Notes: generated by a model from the sequence alone, not told the origin. 64,000 nt of DNA from Teichococcus vastitatis (GCF_003604215.1 NZ_QXGS01000003.1:310001-374000), one strand, 5' to 3'; shown: positions 1-13,021, counted from the first letter of the stretch. Translations and numbers: made by a program.

Positions 1-2854
<2,854 letters not shown>

Positions 2855-3095
2855 GTGTTCCTGCGGCCTCTCATGCCAGCATCCGCCGGGCAGGGGAAGT
2901 AGGCCAGTGAACTTGCGGCGCCGCGGGAGCCGTGGCGGGGGACTGGTGGAGGAAACGGGCTGTGGCTAGTTTGCGGCACGGCGCCCGCAGGGGCGCGCGG
3001 AGATGTGAAACCTTGCCCGTCCACCCCATGTTCTGCCCAGGCCCGCGGCCGGGCAGGCCCGGCGGGACGGGGCAGCGGATGAGGAAGCGCGCGGC

Positions 3096-3623
3096 ATGGC
3101 CGGCAGTGTCAACAAAGTCATTCTGATCGGCAATCTGGGTCGCGACCCCGAGGTCCGCAACTTCCAGAATGGTGGTCGGGTGGTGAATCTGCGAATCGCC
3201 ACCACGGATTCCTACAAGGACCGTGAAGGGAACCGCCAGGAACGCACGGAGTGGCACTCCGTCGCCATCTTCAACGAGCGCGTGGGCGAGATTGCCGAGA
3301 AATACCTCCGGAAGGGCAGCAAGGTCTATATCGAAGGCAAGCTCGAAACCCGGAAATGGCAGGACCAAGCCGGGCAGGACCGCTACTCCACCGAGGTGGT
3401 GATCCGCAATTTCGGCGGCGAGTTGACGCTGCTGGACGGCCGCGGCGGGGAGGGCGGCGGCGCCATGGACGCCGGCGAGCGGCCTGCTGGTGGACGCCAG
3501 GGCGCAGGCTTCGGCGACCGTGGCGGCAGCTCCGCCGGCGGCGGTGCGTCACGGCCGCAACGCGGCGGCTGGGATGCGCCGAAGGGTGGCGGAAGCGATC
3601 TGGACGACGACATCCCGTTCTGA
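3096..3623 (+). CDS. ssb: Single-stranded DNA-binding protein
   Basis: Binds and protects single-stranded DNA during replication, recombination and repair, and recruits partners through its acidic tail. The 175-residue protein opens with the OB-fold signature [20 protein letters not shown] and continues with conserved WHSVAIF and [15 protein letters not shown] to about residue 110. A Gly/Arg/Ala-rich flexible linker follows (about 115-165), and the tip is DLDDDIPF, the partner-binding tail. AGGAAG sits about 8 nt before the ATG. Divergent transcription from uvrA with a shared LexA box is common in alphaproteobacteria. A 6-bp GC hairpin (3636-3653) follows the stop without a U run. Confidence 0.97.
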   Translation: MAGSVNKVILIGNLGRDPEVRNFQNGGRVVNLRIATTDSYKDREGNRQERTEWHSVAIFNERVGEIAEKYLRKGSKVYIEGKLETRKWQDQAGQDRYSTEVVIRNFGGELTLLDGRGGEGGGAMDAGERPAGGRQGAGFGDRGGSSAGGGASRPQRGGWDAPKGGGSDLDDDIPF

Positions 3624-3686
3624 CGCGAGCAGACAGTGCCGGGCCCGCGGCACGCTTGAGCACGGGCTGGGCCGGGTCTGACAGCG

Positions 3687-6245
3687 ATGGCGGGCTCCGT
3701 TCCGAACAACCACAACAGGACCCGACCAGCCGTGATCCTTTCCGCGGACCTCATCCGCCTCGCCGCGAAGCCTGCCAGCAAGGACGCCGCCATCCGTCAG
3801 GCGGCGCAGCTGCTGGTTGATGCCGGTGCCATCCAGCCCGGCTACGTCGACAGCATGCTGCGCCGCGAGGTCGAGGCGGACACCTTCCTCGGCAACGCCA
3901 TCGCCATTCCGCATGGCCAACGCGGCGACCGGCACCTGATCTCCCGCACGGCCATCGGCGTGCTGCAAGTGCCGGACGGCGTGGCCTGGAACGGCGATGA
4001 CGTGGCGAAGCTGGTGGTCGCCATCGCGGCGCAGGGGGATGAGCACATCGCGGTGCTGCGGCGCCTCACCGACGTTCTCGGTGATGAGGCGCTGTCGGAT
4101 CGCCTGGCCCGCACCGGGGATCCGCAGGACATCCTCGCAGCCCTCGATCCGGAGGCAGAGCCGCGGTCGGCCGGGGCGCCCGCTGCGGCCGTGCCGGAGG
4201 CGGCCGGTGACCTGATTTCCCTGGCGGTGGCGGCCCCCGCCGCGGCCGGCATGCATGCCCGGCCTGCCAAGGTGCTGGTGCAGCTGGCGAAGCGCTTCGG
4301 TGCGGAGATCCGTCTCCGGCATGGCGATCGCAGCGCCGACGCCCGCAGCATGATGGGGCTGCTGCAACTCGGCGCCGGGCCCGGCGCCGGCATGACGGCG
4401 GAGGTGTCCGGGCCCGATGCGCGGGCGGCGGCGACAGCCCTTCGCGCCGCGTTTGACGAGCAGTTGGGCGATGCCGCGCCGGGGTCTGCCACCGCGCCGG
4501 CCCCGGCCGGTTCATCGCCTCCGGCGGCGGCCGATGCGGAGTTGGAGGCCGGGGCGCTGCGCGGCCTGCCGGCCAGCCCGGGCATCGCCATCGGCGTGCT
4601 GCACCGCTTCCGCTCCGAGGCCGCCGGCTTCGCCGCCACCTCCACCGATCCGGCGGGCGAGCGCGCGGCGTTGGAAGCCGCGCTGGATCAGGCCCGACAT
4701 GAGTTGAAATCCGTCGCCTCCGAGATGGCCCAGCGGGTTGGCGACCAGCATGCCGCCATTTTCGCGGCGCATGAGGAGTTCCTTGGCGATCCTGAACTGC
4801 TGCAGGCGGCGGATCGCGCCATCGCCGAAGGCGCCTCAGCGCCCGCGGCATGGCAGGGGGCGACCGACGCGCAGGCCGCAGCCCTGGCCGGCATCGGCGA
4901 TCCGCTGCTGGCGGCCCGCGCGACGGATCTGAAGGATGTTGCGCGTCGGGTGCTGCGGCATCTGGTGGGCGGCCCGGCCGAGACCGCGGCCATTCCCGAG
5001 AAGGCCGTGATCGCGGCGGAGGACCTGACGCCGTCCGAAACCGCGAATCTCGATCCGCAGCGGGTCGTGGGCCTTGTCACGGCCGCTGGGGGGCCGACGG
5101 CTCACACCGCCATCCTCGCGCGCGCCCTGGGCATCCCGGCGGTGGTGGCCGCCGGACCGGGTGTTCTGGATATCGCCGATGGCACGCCGGTGATCCTGGA
5201 TGGTGACCGCGGCGGGCTGCTGCCGAACCCCGACCCTTCTGCCCTGGGACGAGCGGAGGAGCGCCGGGAGCAGGGCCTGCACCGCGCCGACGCGGCCCGG
5301 GCCGCCGCCTTCCGGCCGGCGGTCACCACCGATGGGCACCGGATCGAGGTCGCGGCCAATGTCCGCCATCCGGAGGAAGCCTTGGCGGCAGTGGCGGCCG
5401 GCGCCGAAGGCACTGGGCTGGTGCGCAGCGAGTTCCTGTTCGACGAGCGCAGCGAGCCGCCTGGCGAGGATGAGCAGTTCGACCTTTACCGGCGCCTCGC
5501 AGAAGGCTTCGGCGGATTGCCGGTGGTGCTGCGGACGCTGGATGCCGGCGGCGACAAGCCCTTGCGCTTCGTCCAGCACCCGGTCGAGGCTAACCCGTTC
5601 CTCGGCCTTCGCGGCCTGCGTCTCAGCCTTGCCCAGCCCGGGCTGTTCCGGACCCAGGTGAGGGCGGCCCTGCGTGCCGCCCGCCACGGGGATCTCCGCA
5701 TCATGCTGCCGATGGTCGATGGCCTGGCTGACCTGCGGGCGGCGAAGGAGCTGATCGAGGCGGAGCGTGCCGCGCTGAACGCGCCGCCGGTCGAGATCGG
5801 CATCATGGTGGAGGTGCCGTCCGCCGCCGTGATGGCGGATCAGCTGGCCCGCGAGGCCGATTTCTTTTCCATCGGCACCAATGACCTCACCCAATATGCC
5901 CTGGCCGTGGACCGGCTGCACCCGACCCTCGGCGCGCGGTCGGACGCCCTCGATCCGGCCGTGCTGCGCCTGATCGACATGACGGTGAAGGCGGCGCATG
6001 CGCGCGGCCGCTGGGTCGGCGTCTGCGGCAACATGGCCGCCGACCCGATGGCGGCGCCGATCCTGATCGGGCTCGGGGTGGATGAGCTTTCGGTTTCGGT
6101 GCCCAACGTGGCCGCGCTGAAGGCGCAGATCCGTGGCCTCAGCATGGCGCGGGCGGAGGATGTGGCGCGCGCGGCGCTGGGCTGCGGCACCGCGGCGGAT
6201 GTCCGCGGCCTTCCGGCCCTGCGGGAGCTGGTCCATGGCCGGTGA
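3687..6245 (+). CDS. fruB: Multiphosphoryl transfer protein EIIA(Fru)-FPr-EI
   Basis: Relays phosphate from phosphoenolpyruvate to the fructose permease FruA. Three PTS modules are fused in 852 residues: EIIA (about 15-155) with the active histidine in AIAIPHGQ (His76), an HPr/FPr domain (about 175-260) with GMHARPA (His190), and Enzyme I (about 290-850) with GGPTAHTAILARALG (His473) and the PEP-binding segments VLRTLDAGGDKP and FFSIGTNDLTQYALAVDR. Rhodobacter FruB has this same order. The ATG at 3687 has no clear ribosome site. A GTG at 3732 (VILSADLIRLAAKP), with AGGA 11 nt upstream, would begin much closer to the EIIA fold and is a serious alternative start. The last 11 nt overlap fruK. 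Confidence 0.95.
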   Translation: MAGSVPNNHNRTRPAVILSADLIRLAAKPASKDAAIRQAAQLLVDAGAIQPGYVDSMLRREVEADTFLGNAIAIPHGQRGDRHLISRTAIGVLQVPDGVAWNGDDVAKLVVAIAAQGDEHIAVLRRLTDVLGDEALSDRLARTGDPQDILAALDPEAEPRSAGAPAAAVPEAAGDLISLAVAAPAAAGMHARPAKVLVQLAKRFGAEIRLRHGDRSADARSMMGLLQLGAGPGAGMTAEVSGPDARAAATALRAAFDEQLGDAAPGSATAPAPAGSSPPAAADAELEAGALRGLPASPGIAIGVLHRFRSEAAGFAATSTDPAGERAALEAALDQARHELKSVASEMAQRVGDQHAAIFAAHEEFLGDPELLQAADRAIAEGASAPAAWQGATDAQAAALAGIGDPLLAARATDLKDVARRVLRHLVGGPAETAAIPEKAVIAAEDLTPSETANLDPQRVVGLVTAAGGPTAHTAILARALGIPAVVAAGPGVLDIADGTPVILDGDRGGLLPNPDPSALGRAEERREQGLHRADAARAAAFRPAVTTDGHRIEVAANVRHPEEALAAVAAGAEGTGLVRSEFLFDERSEPPGEDEQFDLYRRLAEGFGGLPVVLRTLDAGGDKPLRFVQHPVEANPFLGLRGLRLSLAQPGLFRTQVRAALRAARHGDLRIMLPMVDGLADLRAAKELIEAERAALNAPPVEIGIMVEVPSAAVMADQLAREADFFSIGTNDLTQYALAVDRLHPTLGARSDALDPAVLRLIDMTVKAAHARGRWVGVCGNMAADPMAAPILIGLGVDELSVSVPNVAALKAQIRGLSMARAEDVARAALGCGTAADVRGLPALRELVHGR

Positions 6246-7176
6246 CACCCTGGCGCGGATCGGCACAGTTTCGCTGAACCCGGCCTTCGACCTGACCATT
6301 CCGCTGGAGCGCCTGGAGCCCGGCGAGGTGAACCGGGCCGCGGCGACGGAGCTTCGGCCGGCCGGCAAGGGGATCAATGTTTCGGTGATGCTCTCGATTC
6401 TGGGGGAGCCATCCGTCGCCACGGGGCTGCTGGGCGCGGAGGATGTGGCCGCCTTCGAAGCCTTCCTGCGGCCGATGGGCGTGATCTGCCGGTTCGAGCC
6501 GGTGCCGGGACGCTGCCGGATCAACGTCAAGGTTGTTGAAACGGCAGGTGGACGCGTCACCGACATCAATTCCCCCGGCACCGCCGCCACGGCCGACGCC
6601 ATCCCGGCATTGCAGCAGCGCCTGCTGACAGCACCCGAGTTGATGGTGGTGTCGGGAAGCCTGCCGCCTGGACTTCCTCTGGGGGAGTGGTCCGGTCTGA
6701 TGCAGCATCTGGCGGCCGGTGGGCGGCGCATCATCGTCGACACCAGCGGTCCTGCCTTCGGTGCAGCCCTGCCGGCGAAGCCGTTTCTGGTGAAGCCGAA
6801 CCGCTCCGAGCTGGCGGCCGTTCTCGGCCGGCCACTGGTCGGGCGCGAGGCGCTGCTGCAGGCCGCCCTGGAACTTCAGCAGCAAGGCGTCCGACAGGTT
6901 GTGGTGTCGGACGGTGCCGAGGGCGCCCTGTTCCTGCTGGGTGATGCGCGGTTGTGGGTGCGCCCGCCTCCGGTGCCGCTGACCACCACGGTGGGGGCCG
7001 GCGATGCCATGGTGGCGGGCCTTGCCGCGGCTCTGGCCCGAGGCCATGACGCGGAGGCCGCCGCCCGCCTCGCCACGGGCTGCGCCGCGGCCGCGGTGTC
7101 GCGGCCGGCCTCCGCGCTGCCAGCGGCGGCGGAGATCACGCGGCTCGCGGCGGCGGCCCATATTGAACGCCTTTGA
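6235..7176 (+). CDS. fruK: 1-phosphofructokinase
   Basis: Phosphorylates fructose 1-phosphate, the product of FruA, to fructose 1,6-bisphosphate in the cytoplasm. The 314-residue protein is a PfkB/ribokinase-family kinase: the N-terminal substrate region reads TVSLNPAFDLTI and RPAGKGINVSVML, and the C-terminal signature VGAGDAMVAGL carries the catalytic Asp. The ATG at 6235 lies inside the end of fruB and overlaps its stop by 11 nt, so translation is probably coupled. The frame stays open further upstream but only inside fruB. The place between fruB and fruA makes the substrate assignment firm. Confidence 0.95.
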   Translation: MAGDTLARIGTVSLNPAFDLTIPLERLEPGEVNRAAATELRPAGKGINVSVMLSILGEPSVATGLLGAEDVAAFEAFLRPMGVICRFEPVPGRCRINVKVVETAGGRVTDINSPGTAATADAIPALQQRLLTAPELMVVSGSLPPGLPLGEWSGLMQHLAAGGRRIIVDTSGPAFGAALPAKPFLVKPNRSELAAVLGRPLVGREALLQAALELQQQGVRQVVVSDGAEGALFLLGDARLWVRPPPVPLTTTVGAGDAMVAGLAAALARGHDAEAAARLATGCAAAAVSRPASALPAAAEITRLAAAAHIERL

Positions 7177-7205
7177 TGTCTTCTCTTTGAACCTGGATGT
7201 GCGTC

Positions 7206-8978
7206 ATGCCACCTGAACCCGGCTCCTCGCCATCGCCCAAGCTGCTGGCAGTGATCCGCCACGGTGCCAGCCAACCGCATGAGCGCATGGCCGCCGAGGC
7301 CCTGCGGGACGCCGCCCAGCGCGCCGATCTGCAACTGGCCATCGACACCTCCGACGCGCCGGCAGCCGCCACATCCGGCGGGGCCGTGCTGCTGGTCGGC
7401 GATGCCACAGCGGATGCCGCCCGCTTCGCCGGCCAGCCCCTGATCGCCACCACCATTGTGGAGGCCATCCGGCGGCCCGAGCAGGCGCTTCGCTCCGCGG
7501 CCTCGCTCGCCATGCTGCCCCGTCCGCAAGCCACGGCGCCCATGCCGGCGGCTCCGGCGGCTCCGGCCGCACCTGTTTCGCCGGCGGCGGAGGCCCGGTC
7601 ACGCAGGCTGGTCGGCATCACCGCATGCCCCACCGGCATCGCCCACACCTTCATGGCCGCCGCCGCCCTGGAGAAGGCCGCCAAGGCGTCCGGCTACGAG
7701 ATCAAGGTCGAGACGCAGGGTTCGGTGGGCGCCAAGAATACCCTGACCGATGCCGAGATCGCCGAGGCCGACGCGGTGGTGATCGCCGCGGATACCGGGG
7801 TCGACACGGGCCGCTTCGCTGGCAAGCGGATCGTGGTCACCGGCACGGCGGAAGCGCTGAAGGACGGCAAAGCCCTGATCGCCCGCGCCCTGGCGGCGGA
7901 GCCGATGGCCGGCGCGAAGCCGGGCGGTTCCACCCCTTCGCCCGGCAAGTCGACCCAGGCGCCCGGTGTCTACAAGCACCTGATGACCGGCGTGTCCTAC
8001 ATGATCCCGCTGGTCACCGCCGGCGGCCTATGCATCGCGATGTCCTTCGCTTTCGGCATCGAGGCTTTCAAGGAACCGGGCAGCCTGCCCGCCGCCTTGT
8101 TCCAGATCGGCGCCCAATCGGCTCTGGCGCTGATGGTGCCGGTGCTGGCCGCCTTTATCGCCTTCTCCATCGCCGACCGCCCGGGCCTTGCGCCGGGCTT
8201 CGTTGGCGGCTCGCTGGCGGGCGCGATCGGCGCCGGCTTCCTGGGCGGCATCGTCGCCGGCTTCCTGGCCGGCTATGTCGCCCGCTTCCTGCGCGACCGG
8301 CTGCCATTTCCGGAAAGCCTGGAAGGGCTGAAGCCGGTTCTGGTGATCCCGCTCCTGGCCTCGCTGATCACCGGCCTGCTGATGATCTACGTGCTGGGAA
8401 CACCCATCGCGGCGGCGCTGGCCTGGCTGACGGAGTTCCTGCGCAGCATGGGCTCCACCAATGCGGTGATCCTGGGCGTGCTGCTCGGCGCCATGATGGC
8501 GGTGGACATGGGCGGGCCGGTGAACAAGGCGGCCTATGCCTTCGGCGTCGGCCTGCTGGGTTCCGAAACCTATGCTCCCATGGCAGCCATCATGGCGGCC
8601 GGCATGACGCCGCCGCTGGGCATTGCCCTGGCCACCCTGATTGCAAGGTCGCGCTTCGGGCAGGAGGAGCGGGACGCCGGCAAGGCCGCGGCGGTGCTCG
8701 GATTAGCGTTCATCTCGGAAGGCGCCATTCCCTTCGCCGCGAAGGATCCGGTGCGGGTAATCCCGGCGCTGATCCTGGGTTCGGCGGTGGCGGGCGGATT
8801 GTCCATGCTGTTCGGCTGCACGCTGCGGGCCCCGCATGGCGGGATCTTCGTGGTCGGCATTCCGGGGGCTGTCGGCAATCCCCTCTTCTACCTAGTGGCC
8901 ATCGTCGCGGGGACTCTGGTCACCGCCTTCGCCGTTGCCGCCCTGAAGCGCAATTCGCCGGTGGCGGCCACGGCTTGA
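7206..8978 (+). CDS. fruA: PTS fructose transporter subunit IIB'BC
   Basis: Inner-membrane permease that takes up fructose and phosphorylates it to fructose 1-phosphate. Of about 590 residues, the first ~105 form a degenerate IIB' domain without the active cysteine. A Pro/Ala linker leads to the active IIB domain, whose GITACPTGIAHTFMAA holds the phosphocysteine (near residue 141). The IIC domain follows from about 255 to the end with repeated hydrophobic segments and the conserved AVDMGGPVNKAAYAFG stretch. The ATG at 7206 has GGA about 8 nt upstream; an ATG at 7197 (three residues longer) is equally possible. It starts 29 nt after fruK and closes the operon. No regulator gene adjoins. Confidence 0.95.
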   Translation: MPPEPGSSPSPKLLAVIRHGASQPHERMAAEALRDAAQRADLQLAIDTSDAPAAATSGGAVLLVGDATADAARFAGQPLIATTIVEAIRRPEQALRSAASLAMLPRPQATAPMPAAPAAPAAPVSPAAEARSRRLVGITACPTGIAHTFMAAAALEKAAKASGYEIKVETQGSVGAKNTLTDAEIAEADAVVIAADTGVDTGRFAGKRIVVTGTAEALKDGKALIARALAAEPMAGAKPGGSTPSPGKSTQAPGVYKHLMTGVSYMIPLVTAGGLCIAMSFAFGIEAFKEPGSLPAALFQIGAQSALALMVPVLAAFIAFSIADRPGLAPGFVGGSLAGAIGAGFLGGIVAGFLAGYVARFLRDRLPFPESLEGLKPVLVIPLLASLITGLLMIYVLGTPIAAALAWLTEFLRSMGSTNAVILGVLLGAMMAVDMGGPVNKAAYAFGVGLLGSETYAPMAAIMAAGMTPPLGIALATLIARSRFGQEERDAGKAAAVLGLAFISEGAIPFAAKDPVRVIPALILGSAVAGGLSMLFGCTLRAPHGGIFVVGIPGAVGNPLFYLVAIVAGTLVTAFAVAALKRNSPVAATA

Positions 8979-8989
8979 GGCCGTTTGGC
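8967..8989 (+). terminator. Possible terminator hairpin after fruA
   Basis: GCC-ACGGC, loop TTGAG, GCCGT-TT-GGC forms an imperfect stem across the fruA stop codon and is followed by more GC-rich sequence. It contains three T residues in the right place but no real U tract, so intrinsic termination is uncertain. It overlaps the proposed -35 element of gyrA. Confidence 0.3.
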
Positions 8990-9013
8990 GGCCGCCGCCG
9001 GACGCGGTATAAG
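8985..9013 (+). promoter_or_regulatory. Likely sigma-70 type promoter of gyrA
   Basis: TTGGCG at 8985-8990 and TATAAG at 9008-9013 are separated by exactly 17 bp, a good housekeeping promoter match in otherwise very GC-rich sequence. Transcription would begin near 9020, leaving a leader of about 95 nt before the GTG at 9115. Confidence 0.5.
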
Positions 9014-9114
9014 AAGCGGGAAACCAACAGGGCAGGTGGCTTCCGCCGCCTCCCTCCACCGGCATCCTCTTCGAACCGGTGGCTGATTGCCATCCTGCTG
9101 CATGGGAACACCGC

Positions 9115-11898
9115 GTGAGCGAGAGCGACAACGGCACCGGACCGTCCGGCCATATTCCGCCTGAGGGAACCCTGCCGATCGCGCTTGAGGAGGAGATGCG
9201 CCGCTCCTACCTCGATTATGCGATGAGCGTCATTGTTTCGCGCGCCTTGCCGGACGTGCGGGACGGTTTGAAGCCGGTGCATCGGCGGATCCTGTTCTCC
9301 ATGCAGGAGAACGGCTTCACCGCCGACAAGCCCTACAAGAAATCCGCCCGCGTCGTTGGCGACGTGATGGGCAAGTATCACCCGCACGGCGACAGCGCGA
9401 TCTACGACGCCATGGTCCGCATGGCACAGACCTTCTCGCTGCGCGTGCCGTTGATCGATGGGCAGGGCAATTTCGGCTCCATGGACGGCGATCCGCCGGC
9501 GGCGATGCGCTACACCGAGGCCCGGCTGGCCAAATCCGCCGCGGCGCTGCTGGAAGGCATCGACGAGGACACCGTCGATTTCAGCCCGAACTACGACGAA
9601 AGCGCCGAGGAGCCCAGGGTTCTTCCGGCCGCCTTCCCGAACCTGCTGGTGAACGGCGCCAACGGCATCGCCGTCGGCATGGCGACCAACATTCCGACGC
9701 ACAACCCGACGGAAGTGATCGACGCCACGCTGAAGCTGATCGCGGAGCCGGACACCTCGCTGGAAGATCTGATGCAGATCATCCCGGGACCGGATTTCCC
9801 CACCGGGGCGCTGATCCTGGGCCGCTCCGGCATCCGCTCCGCCTTCGAGACCGGCCGCGGCAGCGTGGTGCTGCGCGCCCGCGCCGAGATCGAGGAGATG
9901 CGCGGCGGCCGCAGCGCCATCGCCGTGTCCGAGATCCCCTACCAGGTGAACAAGGCGGCACTGATCGAGCGCATCGCCGATCTGGTGCGCACCAAGCAAC
10001 TCGAAGGCATCAGCGACCTCCGCGATGAGAGCGACCGTTCCGGCCTGCGCATCGTGGTGGAGCTGAAGAAGGATGCCACGCCGGAGGTGGTGCTGAACCA
10101 CCTGTACCGGTACACCAACCTGCAGACATCCTTTGCCGTCAACTTCCTGGCGCTGCATGAGGGACGGCCACAGCAGATGGGGCTGCGGCAGGCGCTGCGC
10201 GCCTTTATCGATTTCCGCGAGGAGGTGATCCTCCGCCGGTCCCGGCATCGCCTGGGCAAGGCGCGCGATCGCGGGCACCTGCTGGTGGGCCTCGCCATCG
10301 CGGTGGCCAACATCGACGAGGTCATCCGGCTGATCCGCGAAAGCCCGGACGCGCTGACCGCCCGCACCGCGCTGATGGCGCGGCAGTGGCCGGTGGCCGA
10401 TGTCGGGCCGCTGCTCGCCCTGGTGGACGATGCGGGCAACATCGTGGTCGACGAGACGGTTCGCCTGACCGAGGCGCAGGCGCGCGGCATCCTGGAATTG
10501 CGCCTGCAGCGCCTGACCGGGCTGGAGCGCGACAAGATCCATGGCGAGCTGGATGAGGTGGCCGGCCGCATCCGCGAGCTGCTCGACATCCTGTCCTCGC
10601 ATCCGCGTCGCATGGAGCTGATGAGCAGCGAATTGCTGGCCGTGCGGGCGCAGATCGCCTCGCCGCGCTTGTCCGAGATCGTCGAGGGCATCGCCGACCA
10701 GGATGACGAGAGCCTGGTCGAGCCCGGGCTGATGGTGGTCACCCTGACCCGGGACGGCTACGTCAAGCGCACGCCGCTGGAAACCTTCCGCGCGCAGAAC
10801 CGCGGCGGCCGTGGCCGCAGCAGCGCCTCGATGCGGCAGGACGACGTGGTGATCCGCTCCTTCAACGCCCATACTCACCAGTGGGTGCTGTTCTTCACCA
10901 GCCGCGGCATCGCCTTCCGCGAGAAGGTGTGGAAGCTGCCGGAGGCGGGGCCGACGGCGCGCGGGCGTTCGCTGCGCCAGTTGCTCCAACTGCAGGAAAA
11001 CGAGTCGGTGACCGCCGTGCTGCCGCTGCCGCAGGACGAGTCGCTGTGGGAGAACCTGCACCTGGTGTTCGCCACCGCGCAGGGGAATGTGCGCCGCAAC
11101 CGCCTGTCGGATTTCAGGAACGTCCGCTCCTCCGGCTTGATCGCCATGAAGCTGGACGAGGGCGACAGCCTGATCGGCGTCTCGACCTGCCGCGAAGGCG
11201 ACAACGTGTTGTTGGCGTCGCGCTCCGGCCGGGCCATCCGGTTCGTGGCCGATGTTGACACGCTGCGCGTCTTCGCCGGCCGCGACTCCACCGGCGTCCG
11301 CGGCATTCGGCTCGGCAAGGGCGACGAGGTGATCGCGCTGTCCGTGCTGCGCCACGCCGAGGCGAGGGTGGAGGAGCGTGCCGCCTACTTGAAGCAGGCG
11401 GCGCAGCGCCGCCGTAGCGCCGATGAGGCGGCGGAAGCGGCGGCCGAATCCGAGGCCGCGCTGGCCGAGGAGAGCGCCGAGGAGGCGCATAGCGATATCG
11501 CCCTCTCGGCCGAGCGGATGAGCGAGCTTGAAGCGCTTGAGGATATCCTGCTCACCGTCACCGATGGCGGGTTCGGCAAGCGTTCCTCGGCCTACGAGTA
11601 CCGCGTCACCGGACGTGGCGGGCAGGGCATCACCAACATCAACCTGACGTCCCGCACGGGCCGCGAGGTGGTGGCGACCTTTCCGGTGCGCGGCGGCGAC
11701 GACGTGATGCTGGTGACCGATAGCGGCCGGTTGATCCGCGTGCCGGTGGACCAGGTGCGCATCACCGGCCGGCAGGCCATGGGCGTGATGCTGCTGCGGC
11801 TGGATGATGGCGAGCGCGTGACCTCCTGCTTCACCGTGGTCGAGGAGCAGGGCGTGGATGCCGAGCTGCCCGGCGGCGAGGACGTTCCGGATGCCTGA
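9115..11898 (+). CDS. gyrA: DNA gyrase subunit A
   Basis: Breaks and rejoins DNA while gyrase introduces negative supercoils. The 927-residue protein has the N-terminal cleavage domain with the catalytic tyrosine in [12 protein letters not shown] (about Tyr133). The quinolone-resistance region reads [12 protein letters not shown], so the Ser and Asp of the sensitive form are both present. The C-terminal DNA-wrapping domain carries a GyrA box reading QNRGGRG rather than QRRGGKG. It also has a highly charged Ala/Glu/Arg-rich insert of about 60 residues (near 11356-11530), partly helical in character. I chose GTG 9115 (VSESDNGTG) over the in-frame GTG 9079 because only the former has a purine-rich GGGA upstream. 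The last 8 nt overlap coaD. Confidence 0.97.
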   Translation: MSESDNGTGPSGHIPPEGTLPIALEEEMRRSYLDYAMSVIVSRALPDVRDGLKPVHRRILFSMQENGFTADKPYKKSARVVGDVMGKYHPHGDSAIYDAMVRMAQTFSLRVPLIDGQGNFGSMDGDPPAAMRYTEARLAKSAAALLEGIDEDTVDFSPNYDESAEEPRVLPAAFPNLLVNGANGIAVGMATNIPTHNPTEVIDATLKLIAEPDTSLEDLMQIIPGPDFPTGALILGRSGIRSAFETGRGSVVLRARAEIEEMRGGRSAIAVSEIPYQVNKAALIERIADLVRTKQLEGISDLRDESDRSGLRIVVELKKDATPEVVLNHLYRYTNLQTSFAVNFLALHEGRPQQMGLRQALRAFIDFREEVILRRSRHRLGKARDRGHLLVGLAIAVANIDEVIRLIRESPDALTARTALMARQWPVADVGPLLALVDDAGNIVVDETVRLTEAQARGILELRLQRLTGLERDKIHGELDEVAGRIRELLDILSSHPRRMELMSSELLAVRAQIASPRLSEIVEGIADQDDESLVEPGLMVVTLTRDGYVKRTPLETFRAQNRGGRGRSSASMRQDDVVIRSFNAHTHQWVLFFTSRGIAFREKVWKLPEAGPTARGRSLRQLLQLQENESVTAVLPLPQDESLWENLHLVFATAQGNVRRNRLSDFRNVRSSGLIAMKLDEGDSLIGVSTCREGDNVLLASRSGRAIRFVADVDTLRVFAGRDSTGVRGIRLGKGDEVIALSVLRHAEARVEERAAYLKQAAQRRRSADEAAEAAAESEAALAEESAEEAHSDIALSAERMSELEALEDILLTVTDGGFGKRSSAYEYRVTGRGGQGITNINLTSRTGREVVATFPVRGGDDVMLVTDSGRLIRVPVDQVRITGRQAMGVMLLRLDDGERVTSCFTVVEEQGVDAELPGGEDVPDA

Positions 11899-12406
11899 GC
11901 GCGCCGGCGTCTATCCCGGCACCTTTGATCCGGTCACCAATGGGCATCTCGACATCATCGGGCGCGCCGCGCGCCTGCTGGACCGCTTGGTGATCAGTGT
12001 CGCCCGCAGCGGCGGGAAGGGACCTCTGTTCGCGCTGGAGGAGCGGGTGGAACTGGTCCGCGCCGAGGCCGCGGCCGTGGCGGGCGGCAGCGGCTGCACC
12101 ATCGAGGTCGTCGCGTTCGACGGCCTGCTGGTGAACCTGGCCCGTGACGTCGGCGCCGGATGCATCATCCGGGGCCTGCGCAGCGGGACGGATTTCGACT
12201 ACGAGTTCCAGATGGCAGGCATGAACCGGCGCCTCGATCCCGCGGTCGAGGAGCTGTTTCTGATGGCCAGCGAGGGGAACCAATTCATTGCTTCGCGTTT
12301 AGTGAAGGAAATCGCGCGGCTGGGAGGCGATATCTCCTCCTTCGTGCCGCGGATGACGCTGGAGCGGACGCTTGCGCGGCTCCGCCCGGCGGATCCAGGG
12401 GAGTAA
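11891..12406 (+). CDS. coaD: Phosphopantetheine adenylyltransferase
   Basis: Catalyses the penultimate step of coenzyme A synthesis, joining 4'-phosphopantetheine and ATP to give dephospho-CoA. The 171-residue length is standard. The nucleotidyltransferase motif [14 protein letters not shown] lies at the N terminus, [20 protein letters not shown] in the middle binds substrate, and the ATP-site segment [22 protein letters not shown] is near the C terminus. The ATG at 11891 overlaps the gyrA stop by 8 nt and gives the expected start [10 protein letters not shown], so the two genes are probably cotranscribed and coupled. Confidence 0.96.
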   Translation: MPERAGVYPGTFDPVTNGHLDIIGRAARLLDRLVISVARSGGKGPLFALEERVELVRAEAAAVAGGSGCTIEVVAFDGLLVNLARDVGAGCIIRGLRSGTDFDYEFQMAGMNRRLDPAVEELFLMASEGNQFIASRLVKEIARLGGDISSFVPRMTLERTLARLRPADPGE

Positions 12407-12413
12407 CCACGGC

Positions 12414-12986
12414 ATGCATCGACGCACTCTGCTTGCCAGCACCATTGCCGCCACGGGGATCATGATGAGCGAAGCCACCACCAACGACGCCGCCGCCCAG
12501 GACGATCGCGAGAACACGCTGTTCTTCGATCTCAAGGATGGCCGCGTCGTGATCAAGCTGCGGCCGGACCTCGCGCCCCAGCATGTCGAGCGGATCAAGG
12601 CGCTGGTTCGCCAGGGCTTCTATGACGGTACGCCGTTCCACCGCGTGATTGAGGGTTTCATGGCGCAGGGCGGGGACCCGACCGGCACCGGCACGGGCGG
12701 CAGCCAGATGCCGGACCTGCCCGCCGAGTTCAGCCCGCCGGCCAAGGCGCGCTTCCTGCGCGGCGTCTGCGGCATGGCTCGGACGGCGGCGCCGAACAGC
12801 GCCAACAGCCAGTTCTTCATCATGTTCGCACCGGCTTCCAGCCTGGATGGCCAGTACACCATCTGGGGACAGGTGACGTCGGGCATGGAGTTCGTGGACA
12901 AGATCAAGCGCGGCGCCGGCCAGAGCGGCATGGTGCGTGAGCCGGACCGCCTGTTGAAGGCGCAGCTGGCCGCCGACGCGGCCTGA
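12414..12986 (+). CDS. Exported cyclophilin-type peptidyl-prolyl isomerase
   Basis: Catalyses cis-trans isomerisation of proline peptide bonds. The 190-residue protein has an N-terminal export signal (MHRRTLLASTIAATGIMM, cut probably near the AAAQ at about 29) that contains an Arg-Arg pair and could be a Tat signal. The cyclophilin core follows: FHRVIEGFMAQGGDPTGTGTGG, then AEFSPPAKARFLRGVCGMAR and NSANSQFFIMF, which carry the usual catalytic residues. It starts 7 nt after coaD and probably belongs to the gyrA-coaD transcript. A periplasmic folding role is inferred from the signal. It could be named ppiA or ppiB by different schemes. Confidence 0.9.
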   Translation: MHRRTLLASTIAATGIMMSEATTNDAAAQDDRENTLFFDLKDGRVVIKLRPDLAPQHVERIKALVRQGFYDGTPFHRVIEGFMAQGGDPTGTGTGGSQMPDLPAEFSPPAKARFLRGVCGMARTAAPNSANSQFFIMFAPASSLDGQYTIWGQVTSGMEFVDKIKRGAGQSGMVREPDRLLKAQLAADAA

Positions 12987-13021
12987 ACGGAGCTCATGCA
13001 CCCTCTGGTGGTGCCTGGCTC

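Noticed and set aside
3636-3653. Hairpin GTGCCG/CGGCAC after ssb as a terminator
   Set aside because: The stem is only 6 bp with no U tract; in sequence this GC-rich, such short repeats are expected by chance.
4836-6743. A 635-codon open frame on the - strand, opposite fruB and fruK
   Set aside because: It has no domain features and an Arg/Gly/His-rich composition, and the + strand genes are unmistakable.
8920-11490. An 856-codon open frame on the - strand, opposite gyrA
   Set aside because: It is the mirror of gyrA; its composition is typical of a high-GC shadow frame.
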